Notes under the pieces: model-generated | Seen by the model: only the letters and a program-made list of their open reading frames with translations | Databases searched by the model: none | What the model was told of the DNA's origin: nothing | Shown: positions 21,507-33,385 of the stretch, one piece after another | Numbering within the stretch: position 1 is the first letter of the stretch | Layout: each line of letters begins with the position of its first letter | Program-made: the position numbers and the translations under genes | Assembly: GCA_943704495.1 (NCBI GenBank) | Contig: CALSCR010000828.1 | Location: 1-33,455 of the forward strand | Length of the DNA: 33,455 nt | DNA from: Pigoraptor chileana | Taxonomy: Eukaryota; Opisthokonta; Filasterea | Reading direction: 5' to 3'

Positions 21507-24500
21507 CGGCACAAACCTGCGGCGACAAGACTTCCCAAACGCTTCCTGTTGCCAGAATCACGCACGCATCGTCCCCGGCAAGCTCCACCGCCGTCGTGTA
21601 CGCGTCGCAGTTGACGCTCGGCTGATGCACAAAGTGACCAAAGGCGCGCGACACGTGCACAGTCCCTGCAATCCTATCCGATCCCGTGACAATGCCGCCG
21701 ACCTGGCGGATGCGCTCGCGCTCTCCAGCGTCTGTGGGCACGTGGGCGCGCGAGAGGGGCACTGCTCGTCCATTGCGGCACAGTACGGCCATTGCATTGC
21801 CCACATTCGCGGCGCACAAAGAGTCACCTGCAACATACACAGCAACGCCAGACGCGCCCGCATGTTTGCCGACGTGCGCACATCCCGCCTTCCTGTTCAC
21901 TCCGAGAAACGCACGATGCATAGCACGTCGCGTCTGTTCCGCACCAGCCGTCGACCGAGACAGCTCCTCTGCAAGGGTGCCGGAAAGCTTTTCGGCGGCA
22001 AAAGTGGCGACCGAACCGCCACCGCAATGCCCATCGAAGAGAGCGTAGAGACCCTCGCGCACTCGGCCACGGTATGCGTCGTCACGGAATGCAACCGCAT
22101 CAAAAACACCAGAGCTGCCACCCCCTGCAATAGTGCGCACCTCCGCCGCGCCGGACCGAAAGCAGTATCTTGCGAGTTCTCGCGGGACTGACGCAAGGAC
22201 GGGCGTATCTCGGCGGATTGCTTTGGCGAGGAGTGCGTCGACAGTTTCGTCGGCAGAAGACGCGGCAAAGGCAGATACGCTCGCAGAAGCCGACGCTGAA
22301 GAAGTGGGCGTTGTGGGATTGGAAGAAGACGAGGATCCTTGCGCAGTGGCGGGCGGGAGTGCGACACCCTCGAGACCAAGCAGCTGCAGGGACGTTAGCT
22401 TGCCAAAGTCGGCGCGCAGGGATGTGATTAACAGACGCGGATTGTCCGTGAGATCGAGATGCACCAGCACGGGACACGCATTCCAGACAATGGGTTGTGG
22501 CGGGTTTGCGTGCACGCCCGCCAATGACGCAATGCTGTTCGCACCGAGCGAACCTCCGGCATGCATGGACGACGTGGTTGAAGACAGGCTTCCTGCACCG
22601 CTCACGCTGCCGCCCGATGAGAGACCATATCCAGTCGGCACAGACGCACTGATGTTGTTGTCGCGTGCGTCGAGGACTGCGAGTTGCTTCAGATGCGACA
22701 GTTCCGCAGGAACCATGCTATTGTTGCGTGTGCGCGTATGCATAAGAAGGTGTTTGTGCATTGTGCGTGGATGTGAGCGCGTGTGTGTGTGTTGTTTTGC
22801 ATGTGTGTTAGTGATTTTGTTAAAGTAAAAGCCCAAAATCAATGCGACGGAAAAGCCCTCCGGACGACAACAAAAGAATCAACAACAACCCACGGACACT
22901 CCGTCGCAACACACTCACCTCAGTTTGTTATTGCTGACAAAAAGTGCGCGGAGTGCGGTGAGTTTCGCCAGCCCCTCAACACTACCAATATCATTTCCCA
23001 CAGCCCACAGTGTGTGCAACTTCACCAGCGACTCAAGCCCTTGCAAGTGTGTCAGCGAATTGTATCCAATGTGCAACACGCGCAGCGACGTCAGTTGCCC
23101 CACTGCGGAGAGACACTCGTCGTCAAGGTTGTTGTCGCCCAGATACAATTCCCGCAACACGGGCCACTTTCCCAAGGCGGGGGCGTCGTTCTCTCTCTCC
23201 TCTGCATCGCTCCACGCACCGTCCGACCGCAGCGAATTGCGCCACTTGACAGCCGGCGACCGCTTTCCAACAAACGCGGATGGCGCAAGCAGGTCTTCTG
23301 TCGACGTCGGGCGCGAGTCGGGCGGATATGCTGCCAGCGCAGCACGTGACCCCTCGGAAGGGTCTGGCACTGGAATGTACTGGATAAGGTTGGATGCGGC
23401 GTTGAGCACACACAGCGACGGCAGGTGAAACACGTCGTCGGGAAGATGAGTGAGGGAGTTGGCGTGGAGGAGAAGCGTCCTCAATCCCACCATCGTCCCA
23501 ACTGATTCCGGCAATGACGAAAGTGCATTGCGCGACGCCGAAAGAGTCTCTAGCTTGGATAGTTTTGCCACCGACGGCGGAAGCTTTGTGAGGCGATTTC
23601 CATCGAGACGTAGCACACGAAGGTTCGGCATGGCCTCGAATGAGTCGGGGAGTGCGGTGAGCCAGTTGCGTGACAGGTCGATGACAGCCAGGGCAGACAG
23701 GCACTGCGCCGCGGGTGAAAAGACAGTCAGGCCGTTGCGACGGAGTGAAAGTTCGGCAACGGATGTGTGAGACAGGCGGACGACTGACACGCGGTTGTCG
23801 TCGCAGAGAACATTTCGGAGGGACGAGTTACCGGGAGGAAGAAACGACACGGTGTTCCCGCGAATGTCAAGCGTCGACAGTGCGGGAAGTGCTGCGACAC
23901 ATGCCGAGATCTGAGAGATGCGATTGCACCGCAGATCCAGAAATTCGAGACTAAAATTGTGGGAAGTGTGATGAGAGAGTGAGGTATTATGTGTTTGTTG
24001 AGTGAATCAATCGAAACAACCGCAGTTGTGAATTCGGCAGCCGGGATGACATGCCGAGACACCGGGGGATTGGCACAAATAAAGGCTTACTTATCAACAC
24101 AAAAGCGCAGGTACATACACACGTAAATACGTAAGCACACACATACACATGCACTCACAGCACATGCACACATCAAGCACACGTGCATGCGCACACAGCA
24201 CCAACATGTACACATAGGATACACTTACACACAGCCCACAAGCACACGTGCACACATACACAGCACATTGCACACAGAGGGGACAGGGGCAATGCATCCC
24301 CACCTAGTGAGTTTGACGGTATTTTGGGGCAAGTCCTGAATGCGATTGTCCGCAAGCACGAGGTGTCGCAGATGCACCAACTCGCACAGACTCGCCGGCA
24401 CGTGCTCAAACTGGTTCTGGGCAAGATCAAGCATTTCCAGACGCCCGAGAGACGCAATTTCGTCCGGAAGCGTCGACAGCAGATTGTTTGACAGATCGAG

Positions 24501-26534
24501 TGATGTGAGTGCGGGTAGTTGGCAGAGCTCGGGGGGAAGGCTCTGGAGCACGTTGCCCGCGAGTGACAGCCGCCCCAGGGAGAACTGGATAACTCCCTTG
24601 AGCAGCACTGACGCAAGGCTGACGTCACGGTTGATGTGCGTGCCAAGCGATTGGTTGCTCAGGTCCAGGCGGTCGGCGACCTGCGGAAGCATGGGGCGCG
24701 CTTTGCCTGGACGGGCCGTGTGCTGTTGGTGTTTTGAGGGCGAGATGGAGAGGGAGTCGGAGAGATGGACAAGGTGTGGTCAGTGAGGAAGGCGGTATGC
24801 ATGGACTCCCCATATATGTGAGAGTAAGAGAGATGTATGGAGTCCGCAAGCGAAGGAGAGAGAGTGGAGACGAACTGGGGCTATTTTGCGAGGCTGAAAT
24901 TGCAGAAATGGTAAAGGAGCACACATAACAAGCACATATGAACACGCACAGAGACACAGACACACAGACACACAACAGACACACACAGAGACAACACCCA
25001 CGTGAAAATCCGACCCTGCGCCCGTCGCAGCATACTGATTGAGTTTCTTGCATATCTGCTCCCACGAATGCTCCAGAGGCGACCCAGATGACGAATAGAT
25101 GAATCGGAAGAGATAGCTGTGGTCGTATCGTCCCTGCTGCTGCCGCGCGTCTTCGTCGCCATATCCGACATCCTTCAACCACTGATCCTGAAGACAGAGA
25201 GGGCATTCATCCGGCTCCAAGCGTCGCTCAGCACCTGCCATCACCAAGCATATACACACACGTACGCACACACACATACGCACGCAGGCAGGGAAGAGGG
25301 GAGGGCGAGCGAAAACGAGAAAAAAGAAATGGGAAGGTGAGTGAAAAGTGAATGAGAAAGAGTGAGAAGAGTGGTAATGAAGCATCCCCATCCATGGTTT
25401 GGGCCACTGCCTATGGAAGGAATAAAAGCAAACCCCTCTCTACTGCCCTTACTATCACAATTTAGCACTTTCTTTGTGTGGCATTGCGCTTGTGTATGTT
25501 CCAATGATGCCACAACATTTGCGTGGAAAAGAATGATCGGAAAATGCATCGAAAAAATCCATTATCGACTCTCACCGCAATCGTAAAGCTGGGCGTAAAT
25601 ATATCCCACTTCAGCAGTTCCAAATTTCTTTGCCGCGAGTTGTGCCATTTCGGCAGCGGTTGTGTAAAGATCGCACGGAAGAGTCTTGAAGGTTTGGTTA
25701 CGCAAATAAACGCGGATGATGCCCTGTGTGCGTGTGTGCGTGTGCATACGAGGAGCACATTTATATATTAGATCGTGGTGAAGCGAATCGATCTTCTCGC
25801 AACAGCGACGACACCCAAGCAGCAGTTGATGCAAATGGAGTATCTCCACACGTGCTCTGTTCAACGAGTGGAGATTGCAACACACGCACATTCACACACG
25901 CGCATTCACACACACAGACACACGCGCGCATTCACACACGCACATTCCCACAAGCGCATTCACACACACACACACACACACGCAACAGAGAGCACATTAT
26001 GCAGATTATTACAGCAAAAACGAACACCGAATGTACTCAGAGCGTTAAAAAACTCACTCGTGTCTGCAGCCAGTCCCACTTTGATCCGCGCGAGGTTTTC
26101 CTCCCATCAATCAACCGCTCATGCTCCGCCATCCGCAACATTGGGATCGTTCTCTGAACGCCACCCGTTGCCTCTCCGTGCGAATCGCCACCGTCAGCCG
26201 GAGACGGCACGCTATCCGGCTGCCCGAGCCCGCCCTGCTGCAGGCGCCGGGCCTCGAGCGGATTGTACCGCTGACCACCGACGGCATGGTATTTTGCGGC
26301 AAGCTGCTCTTTGGTGTTCTCTGCTCGCGTGCGTGTTGCATCGCTGCCCGAGTCACCCTCGGAAGACGACACGGTCACCGACACGGAAATGACCCGCTTG
26401 ATTACTGGGGACGATTTCGGCGTCAAAGTTACAGGAGACGCATCTCCCTTCCCATCTTTCTTTTCGTCTTTTTTGTCCTTCTTGTCCTTTTCGTCCTTGT
26501 CCTTCTCCTTGTCTTTCTTCTTAAAGAGCTTCAT
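19659..26534 (-). CDS. CYR1: Fungal-type adenylate cyclase (RA - LRR - PP2C-like - class III cyclase), ten exons
   Basis: Makes cAMP from ATP, probably under Ras control at membranes. Minus-strand exons: 26534-26058, 25723-25576, 25234-25002, 24722-24304, 23950-22919, 22717-21517, 21249-21104, 20860-20836, 20505-20316, 20134-19659; phases close to 1448 residues. A Lys-rich N-terminus (MKLFKKKDKEKDKDEKDKKD) leads to a Ras-association domain (about 160-286), leucine-rich repeats (about 297-880, with a Ser/Gly-rich insert), a PP2C-like domain (about 955-1218) and the cyclase (about 1228-1415). Catalytic residues are intact: metal Asp in FTDVVGS and GDAFM, adenine-contact Lys in EVKTEGDAFM, Asp in MDYFGP, and Asn/Arg of NRSAR. 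The protein ends soon after the cyclase, with no long CAP-binding tail. The PP2C domain has lost several metal ligands. Exon 8 is 25 nt. The start could lie upstream. Confidence 0.93.
20541..20652 (+). repeat. Dispersed bipartite repeat, copy 4 (both halves)
   Basis: Half one reads ATTCAAGTTAGTGTCTTGGG then TGTGCATGGAC. Half two reads GAGAGACCTTCAGTACTC, then AACGCCTCAGGCATAAGCCC and ATCGACTCCAA. It lies in cyclase intron 8, between exons 8 and 9. Confidence 0.75.
21417..21503. repeat. (CA)n microsatellite in cyclase intron 6
   Basis: ACAATCACACACACAA-type units followed by about 35 bp of pure CA. On the cyclase sense strand it is (TG)n placed just after the donor of intron 6. Confidence 0.9.
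24110..24285. repeat. CA-rich simple sequence in cyclase intron 4
   Basis: Interrupted CACA, ACATGCAC and ACACAGC units. On the sense strand it is TG-rich and sits near the donor of the intron that splits the leucine-rich repeats. Confidence 0.75.
25874..25983. repeat. CA-rich minisatellite in cyclase intron 1
   Basis: Imperfect tandem units of CGCATTCACACACAC type with CAGACACACGCG interruptions, ending in a pure CA run. Confidence 0.8.
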
Positions 26535-27787
26535 CTTCAATCGCTCTGTCTGGGGAAATGTTCCAAACCAATGTGTGTTTTTTTTGTTGCCTTGAGTAAA
26601 ACAAACAGATTGAATCATGGGTGTGCCAGTACATTCACGATGAAAGTATTCAATAGTCCAAGTCCTGACGCGCCACAGATGCAGCCACACTAGCCATATT
26701 TGATAATCAGTACTCCTACTGACATGACTGGGGCGACTATATCAAGCACGCATGCAGCACGCAAATGCATAACACACACACATCCATGACACATACTCAT
26801 AGGCGTAAACATACATACATACATACATACAACACATACACATACCCATTTACACATAGACATAAACATACATATTTACATAGACATAGACATACATAAT
26901 ACACATAGACGTAAACACACACACACCCGCATACACACACAAGGTCATCCCAGGCGCACTGACCTGAGAGAACCGCCGGCACTGCCAACTGTGCACACGC
27001 GCCACGCAATGGCACTCCGATACACCGCTCGATTGCTATCGAATGAACGTTTGCGCAATAGGAGTGCTGTCAGACCCACAGTGCGCCACGCACACCCGCG
27101 CACGCCGACGTTATTGGCGATTTGCCATCCTAATCTTGCTGTTGGGGCGGATCCGATGCACTCGAATGCGGTGTTTGCCCTCAAAGTCAAATTAAGAATC
27201 AGGCAAACCCAAGCACAAGCTCATGACGGCGTCAAGATTCCTATGTGGATCACAAACGAGGAGCACGATATAGACACAATATTTGCTTTTGGATGCAAGA
27301 CCTATCAAATGTATCAACGCGTATTGTGTCATCATCGCACAGTAGATCAGTCGTCTGCGGTGTTTTGGTCTGCCGTCGGTTGGTCACCTTTGTTTTTGTT
27401 TCGCCCGAACTCCATCCGTGCGTTTAACTTAGAAAATACCACCATTTTGTGTACATTTTACAAACACGATTCAATTTCATGTTCAAAAACAGCCAAAGGC
27501 CACAGCGGGGAACACCTTATCGGAAAATCGGTTACCATTATTCCGATGACGTAAAACGGAAACCATTTATCGTAAAAGAGTTTATTGTGAAGGGGCATCA
27601 TCATAGCACTTTGCCATGTAGTTGCGACACGAACGCCGGAAGATTCAGCTGGAACAGTGGCTCCGTTTCCGTATATGCACAGGCATTTAATGAGACACTG
27701 TCGTCACTCAGATTGATGTGGTGAAGGCTGCTGAAGGCTTTGAATCGGCGTTATATCGTCGTGGTTGTTAATTGGCCAGACAGAAAG
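26535..27787. other. Divergent spacer between CYR1 and VPS34
   Basis: This 1.25 kb spacer separates the two start codons and should hold both promoters. The left part has CATA/CATAGACATA-rich simple sequence (about 26742-26942). A 187-codon open frame at 26991-27554 (+) looks like no protein I know and has the composition of chance coding; I do not call it. 5' non-coding exons of either gene may lie here. Confidence 0.5.
26742..26942. repeat. CATA / CATAGA-rich simple sequence
   Basis: It contains about six consecutive CATA units near 26812-26832, then CATAGACATAAACATA-type repeats and a short CA run, upstream of the cyclase start. Confidence 0.8.
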
Positions 27788-28483
27788 ATGAGTGCCGACG
27801 CCAAAGCCCTCGCGTCAAAGCGTAAGGTTGCTTTTGGTCTCAGCTGCGAATTGGATCTGAACGTGTCGATACGAATGTGAGTGACCTTCATGTGCGTGTG
27901 TACAATAACGGGCTTAATATGTGCTATCAGTGCCGATGTGCCGTCCGCAGCAATGAACGTGGATTAATGATTCCTTTCTGACCGTACCAATCCGATGCAT
28001 GATGGCAGTGGTCTTCTCGAGGGCGTTGCGAGGCAACGTGGATTCCACGCGCTCGCAGAGGACCCGCACTACCGTTACTCGGGAGTTCATCAAAGGTATG
28101 TTGCAACTCTGATCAGTGATCAGTTGACGGGTGTTGCGTCGCCCTTGTCTTGCGTCGCATTGTGTATGCCACGATGCCAATAGTGCTCATTGCATCCTTT
28201 CCTCTTGTGTTTGTTTGCAGCGAGCTCCCTGAGCTTTATGTCACATGCCAACTATTTGTTGCGGGAGAGGACTTGACAATACCGGTACAGACGTGTCATC
28301 GCGCATTCGAAACTGTGTTAGAGTGGGTACCATTCGCATGGTTGACTACGGCGCGCGTACTTGCTCTCTCTCTTTTGTTGTTGGTCGATGGGCTTATGCC
28401 TAAGGCGTTTGGAGTACTGAAGGTCTCTCTCTTTTGTGGAGTCCATGGCACAGAGCCTAAGACACTGACTTGAATCCTACGTT

Positions 28484-28518
<35 letters not shown>

Positions 28519-29152
28519 ATATCTCTCCTCCGTCTATGCGCCAGGGTAGCTTGGTAGAGTGCCATACTTACTGCCCACCTCAATGTGCTCGTTATATCTT
28601 CCCCTTTTCCTCGTTGGCAACCGACATGTGCATGTGTGCATGTGTGAAATATGTTCTCAATGTGTGTGTGTGTGTGCTGTTTCTTCGACAGCTGGAGCGA
28701 GTGGCTCGTCCTCCCTGTCAAGTACCGCGACATTCCACGCACCGCGCAGATAGCGGTCACTGTATGGGACGCATGTGGTCCCAGAAGGACAATTCCCATC
28801 GGAGGTGCAACCGTCTCGCTTTTCGGGAAAAACGGGTCAGTGAATCATCATTGCTTGAAGGTTTTTTTGGTGTCTCTTTGATGAGTGATGTATATGTGTC
28901 TGCGTGCGTGGGGTGTGTAGATTCTGGTGTGTGTGCGGAAAATGCGAGAACTTGAGAGAAAGGGAAGAGCGATATGTAGGATTCAAGTCAGTGTCTTACT
29001 GTTGACTCCACAAGAGAGTGAGACAGTATGTGTCTGTGTGAGAGAGATGTAGGATTCAAGTCATAGGCGCTGTGCTCATGGACTCCATAACAAGAGGGAG
29101 GGTTGTTGCTACGCCTGCATCCCCATTAAGTTGGATGCCGCACACCATCCGT

Positions 29153-29198
<46 letters not shown>

Positions 29199-32067
29199 GC
29201 ACACTCTCTCTCTTCTCACACACTCACACACACATTGTGCATAATTGCTCCTGAATCGTGAAACCACAGTGCCCTTCGACGCGGACGGCACAAGTTGCGT
29301 CTGTGGCCCGACAGAGAGGCCGATGGATCCACGCCCACGTCAACCCCCGGAAAGAGCGGTGCGAAGGACGAAATAGACCGGCTTGACAAGGTATGTCAAT
29401 TGATGTCTGTCACTGTGTGTCGCTATGTGCCTGCGCCGATTCCCCTTGTGCCGATGAGACTTGTGTTGTGTGTGTGTTGGGTTTGTATGTCAGTGGCTGC
29501 GACAGCTGCTTGCTTTGGGCGCCGTTGTGTTTGCTGCTGCGTGGAATTGGTGCTCCGCACGAAGTGGAGTGTGTGTATCAGCTGGTTGGAGAATGCTGCT
29601 AAACGCGTCGATTGTTTGTTATTTTGTGTTCATGTCTTCTTTATGTGTCTATGTCTGTTTGTGCATATCTGTACCATCTTTGTCTATATTTCTGTCCTTT
29701 TGTGTCTGTTCATTCTTGTCTCTGTGCCTATCGTGTGTGCGTCTGCGCATGTATCTGCCCGCAATCAGCTGACCAAGCGATTTGAGCGCGGGGAAATGGT
29801 GCGCGTCGATTGGCTCGACAAGGCGGTTCTCCGAGAAGTCCAATCTGTCAAGCACGTGAGTGTCTCTCGAGTGTGTCCCTGTGGCGTCATTATACGAACT
29901 GATATCACCCAAAACATGTTAATGCCCTGCCGATGGGCACGTGTGTGTTTTGCGCGTGGAATTTTGTTGTATTAGTATGTGTGTGTGTGTGTATGTGTGG
30001 CGTTGTATGTGTGGCATTGTTATTGCATCGACAGACACATCGAAATGGATTCCTGACACTTATGTTTCTGTTTGTGTTTGTGTGTGTGTCTTCGTTTCCT
30101 TGGTGCTGCTCTCGCGTCGTGTTGCAGCGTGAGGGTCTTGGCGCCGAGGGAATGCGACTTGGAATCGAATTTCCTGAATTTGAGTGCCCTGTTATTTTTC
30201 AGGAGAAGGTGAGTGATTTTTTTGGTTGTTCTTTAGTGTCGTGGGTCAGTGAAGAAGCCTTTCTTTGCGAATGCAGAGAAGATGGAAGAGGGGACGCAGC
30301 GCGGTAACCAACGCACGCACGCACACATTCGCATACACACACACACGCAAGCATTCACAATCTTGCGGGATTAACAAAACACCTCATTATCACCAGCCCA
30401 TATCCCCCATATCTTGCAGTATTTTTGACCATAATTTTAATTTCTTTTCCCACGAATAAACACACAACCACATGCCTAATCACACAAAAATAGGAGGGAC
30501 CGGTTGCACTTGCAGCAAACCTCGCGACATTTGCGGGCGACCTTGTTCTTGTTCCTGACGCAGAGATGGGTAAGGAGAATCTTGTTGAACTCAAGCATCG
30601 CAAGCTCACGCGCAGCCACCGCAGGGGGCCTCTCGACCACGACCTCAAGCCCAACGCGGGCATTCGGGACCAGCTGAATGTGCGTCTGTGTGTGTGCACT
30701 CGCACGCGTGTGGTTTTTCCATCTTCTTCTTCTTCTCCCTTCATTCCGCTATGTCTGTGCTGATTTTGTTGTTTTTTTAGTTTGGTTGTGTGTTGTCTAG
30801 TATGCATTGCTTCCCCGAGAAAATAATTGTGTATCTATTTGAGTGCGCGTGTGACTGTTGCTTTTGTGGTTGCTCTTGTGTGTGTGTGTGTGTGTTGGTG
30901 TATTGCTGTATGTGTACCCAAGTCGGCCGTTTTATTTCTTTGTGTCCTGTTTGTCGCATCCGACAGTCCTGACCCAACTAATTGTATTTCGCTGTTTTTG
31001 CAGACGATTGTACGCTATCCCCCAACGCGTTTGTTGTCGATGGAAGAGAAAGATCTCTTGTGGAAGTTCCGCTTTTACCTCACACGCGAGAAGAAGGTGC
31101 GTGTGTGACATTGACTGCGATTGCCTCCATGCACCTGCACGCGCAGTGCGTCCATACTTTTGTGGTAATTTTTTTTGTAAGTAGTGTCAGATTCTGTGTC
31201 AACTTTTTTTAGTGTTGTATGCATTCGCTTTCATCACAATGTGTGAACTTTTGTGCATGGCGACGCTTGCTATTAGAACTGCCATTTGCGTCGTTTTACT
31301 TCCCTGACTGTCCGTACATATTCATGCTTTGCGGTGTTTAATGTATGTATGGCGCGCACACATGCACACACACACACACGCACACACGCACACGCAGGCG
31401 CTCACCAAGTTCCTCAAGTGTGTGGACTGGACGGATGCGTCGGAGGCTGTGCAGGCATCGGCACTGCTTGACCGATGGGAGCCAATTGACGTCGACGATG
31501 CTCTCGAATTGCTTTCGCCTCAGTTTCCCAACACAGCCGTGCGCCAGTATGCCGTGTCGCGGCTGGGGCGCGCGGATGACGAGGTGCGAGTGTGTTTGTG
31601 CATGTGTTTGTGTGTGTGTGTGTATTTGTGTTTGTGTGTGTGCGCTTTCCACACTTACTCTGTCACTCTTTGTCTCTTTATCTCTGTCGCGCACACACCT
31701 CACCTACGTACACTTGTGGGGTCCATCAAGATGCCTTAAGACACTGACATATATCCACACAATCTCCAACAACGCTCACCACATGTCAAATTCCCAGGAG
31801 CTTGTTCTCTATCTACTTCAGCTTGTGCAAGCACTCAAGTACGATGACCTCTCCGGTCCCAAGGATCTCGTATCGTCGCAGTCACTTCCGCAGACGCCGA
31901 CGGTGCAGGTTCCAGAGGACGCTGCTATCCAAGAACAACTTGCACAGGCGCAGACCGACAGTGCTGCCGACTCCACCGCCGGCACAGACAAGTGTCTCGC
32001 TGACTTCCTTATTGCGAGGGCGAGGGCAAACCCGGTGCTTGGAAACTACTTTCACTGGTGGGTTGGT

Positions 32068-32098
<31 letters not shown>

Positions 32099-33136
32099 AT
32101 GTATGTGTGTGTATATGTATGTATGTGTGCGCGCGTGTGTGTGTGTACGTGTGTGTGCTCGTTGGGTGCGCCTGCGCTTGTGCTTGTCATGTCTTGGAAA
32201 TCCAGCTGTAATCATCATTGTGTGCATATGAATGGCGTGGATGCATTTGTGTGCACGGACGCATCATGCAGCAGCCTCTAGAATCGATCTGCCGTTTAAT
32301 TGAGTCGCGCCACTCTGTCCCATCTCACACACACCGTTTTGTGCAAAATAGGTATCTGACGGTCGAGGCCGATGAGCGACGCACCGGTCACGTGTTCGCC
32401 GCTGTTAAGGAAGACTTCATGCGCACTCTTGATTCTGTGAGTGACCGGCTGTACGGCAATTTGCATATTCGTGTGTTTCTTTATTCGACACACTCTTGAC
32501 TCTGTGAGTGACTACTGGCTGTATGACAATTTGCATATTCGTGTGTTTCTTTATTCGACTCACATAATCTTGCGACAAGATGTCCTTTGCAGACATGTGT
32601 TGTGAATATTATGTCTCTACTTTTCCGTGTGTCATGTTGCAATCCCATCGTGACCTTCATACATCTCTCTCTCTGTGTAGTGGATTCCGCCCGTGGCACC
32701 GCCTTGAATCCCACATCCAACCCTCTCGTCTGTGTGTCCCCTGCCGTCCACGCATCAGATGAAGACTAATTTAATTGCAAATTAATGTGTGTTGTGTGTG
32801 TTTTTCTCTCTCTTTCTTCGTTTTATTCTCTCTTTCTTTCTGCATTATTATCATTATTAATTAACAATTGCAATTGCAGAATCCCGAGAGCCACCACCTG
32901 CGAGACAGTCTTCTTCGTCAAATTCAGCTCATCAACACACTCGGTCTCATCGTGCGCGAGATGAAACTGACAAAGGAGTCGCGCCCAAAGAAGGTGTGTG
33001 CATGCATCATGCGTCTACGCAGCCCCCTTAATCCCCCTCCCTGCAGTACAGCTGTGTTTTGTTGTATTTTTAACTTGTGGTTCTTTTGTCTCTGTGAGTT
33101 CGTGTTTGTTGGTATGTGATTTCAATGATGCACTCA

Positions 33137-33175
<39 letters not shown>

Positions 33176-33329
33176 AAACACACACAAACACACGCGCGCA
33201 CATCGACTTGCACAAACAGATCAAGCGCCTGCGTCAGATATTGGCTGAGACAGAATCGCTCGTCAAGTTTGACCCTTTACCACTCCCAATCGACCCGGAG
33301 GTCCTTGCCGTCGGCGTTGTACCAGGCAC
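27788..33329 (+). CDS. VPS34: Class III phosphatidylinositol 3-kinase VPS34, 5' part (fourteen exons; kinase domain outside window)
   Basis: Makes PI3P for endosomal sorting and autophagy. Exons: 27788-27876, 28009-28095, 28221-28322, 28692-28835, 29270-29390, 29769-29855, 30128-30208, 30494-30679, 31004-31096, 31398-31583, 31798-32057, 32352-32436, 32880-32993, 33220-33329. Phases close throughout (581 codons plus 2 nt). The C2 domain is clear: [75 protein letters not shown]. The accessory part follows ([35 protein letters not shown]), then the PIK helical domain ([51 protein letters not shown]). It ends before the kinase lobe at [14 protein letters not shown], matching the human IRGIIPET region. 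Alignment to human PIK3C3 is from memory. Exon 12 carries a duplicated donor, and four introns hold dispersed-repeat copies. Confidence 0.95.
28384..28514 (-). repeat. Dispersed bipartite repeat, copy 5 (most complete, opposite orientation)
   Basis: Half two: TCGATGGGCTTATGCCTAAG, GCGTTTGGAGTACTGAAGGT, then a CT run. Half one: TGGAGTCCATGGCACAGAGC, CTAAGACACTGACTTGAATC, CTACG, then a (CT)n tail of about 30 bp. It lies in VPS34 intron 3. Confidence 0.8.
28935..29101 (+). repeat. Dispersed bipartite repeat, copy 6 (two half-one modules in tandem)
   Basis: Unit one (about 28972-29016) reads ATGTAGGATTCAAGTCAGTG then TCTTACTGTTGACTCCACAA. Unit two (about 29041-29098) reads ATGTAGGATTCAAGTCATAG then GCGCTGTGCTCATGGACTCC. 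Each is preceded by a GA-rich run. It lies in VPS34 intron 4. Confidence 0.75.
29153..29236. repeat. (CA)n microsatellite upstream of the VPS34 exon 5 acceptor
   Basis: About 38 bp of pure CA followed by CTCTCT and further CACA, ending about 33 bp before the acceptor at 29268-29269. Confidence 0.9.
31715..31750 (-). repeat. Dispersed bipartite repeat, copy 7 (fragment)
   Basis: GGGGTCCATCAAGATGCCTT then AAGACACTGACAT, a degenerate half-one module in VPS34 intron 10. Confidence 0.5.
32075..32160. repeat. (GTAT)n / (GT)n microsatellite just after the VPS34 exon 11 donor
   Basis: GT units, then about five GTAT units, then GTGTGCGCGTGTG. It begins within 20 bp of the donor at 32058. Confidence 0.85.
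32424..32560 (+). repeat. Tandem duplication spanning a VPS34 exon end and its splice donor
   Basis: Unit one (32424-32490) and unit two (32491-32560) share CACTCTTGA, CTGTGAGTGAC, CAATTTGCATATTCGTGTGT and TTCTTTATTCGAC. The first includes the last 13 nt of exon 12 and its donor at 32437; the second copies the donor at 32504. Confidence 0.9.
33133..33198. repeat. (CA)n microsatellite before the VPS34 exon 14 acceptor
   Basis: Pure CA then ACAAACAC units, ending about 20 bp before the acceptor at 33218-33219. Confidence 0.9.
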
Positions 33330-33385
33330 GTAATGATTCTTTCTCTCTCTCTCTCTCCGCTGCTCCGCAGCCGGCGGTGCGCAAT

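Noticed and set aside
26991-27554. 187-codon plus-strand frame in the CYR1-VPS34 spacer
   Set aside because: No recognisable domain, mixed composition and no splice or start context; more likely chance, though a lineage-specific gene cannot be excluded.
28300-28473. In-frame continuation of VPS34 exon 3 past 28322
   Set aside because: Homology ends at FETVL; the donor at 28323 restores the DWSEWLVLP reading, and the rest is intron with repeat copy 5.
32681-32770. Possible extra VPS34 exon after GTGTAG
   Set aside because: In the phase required by exon 12 it meets a stop after eight codons, and exons 12 and 13 join well without it.
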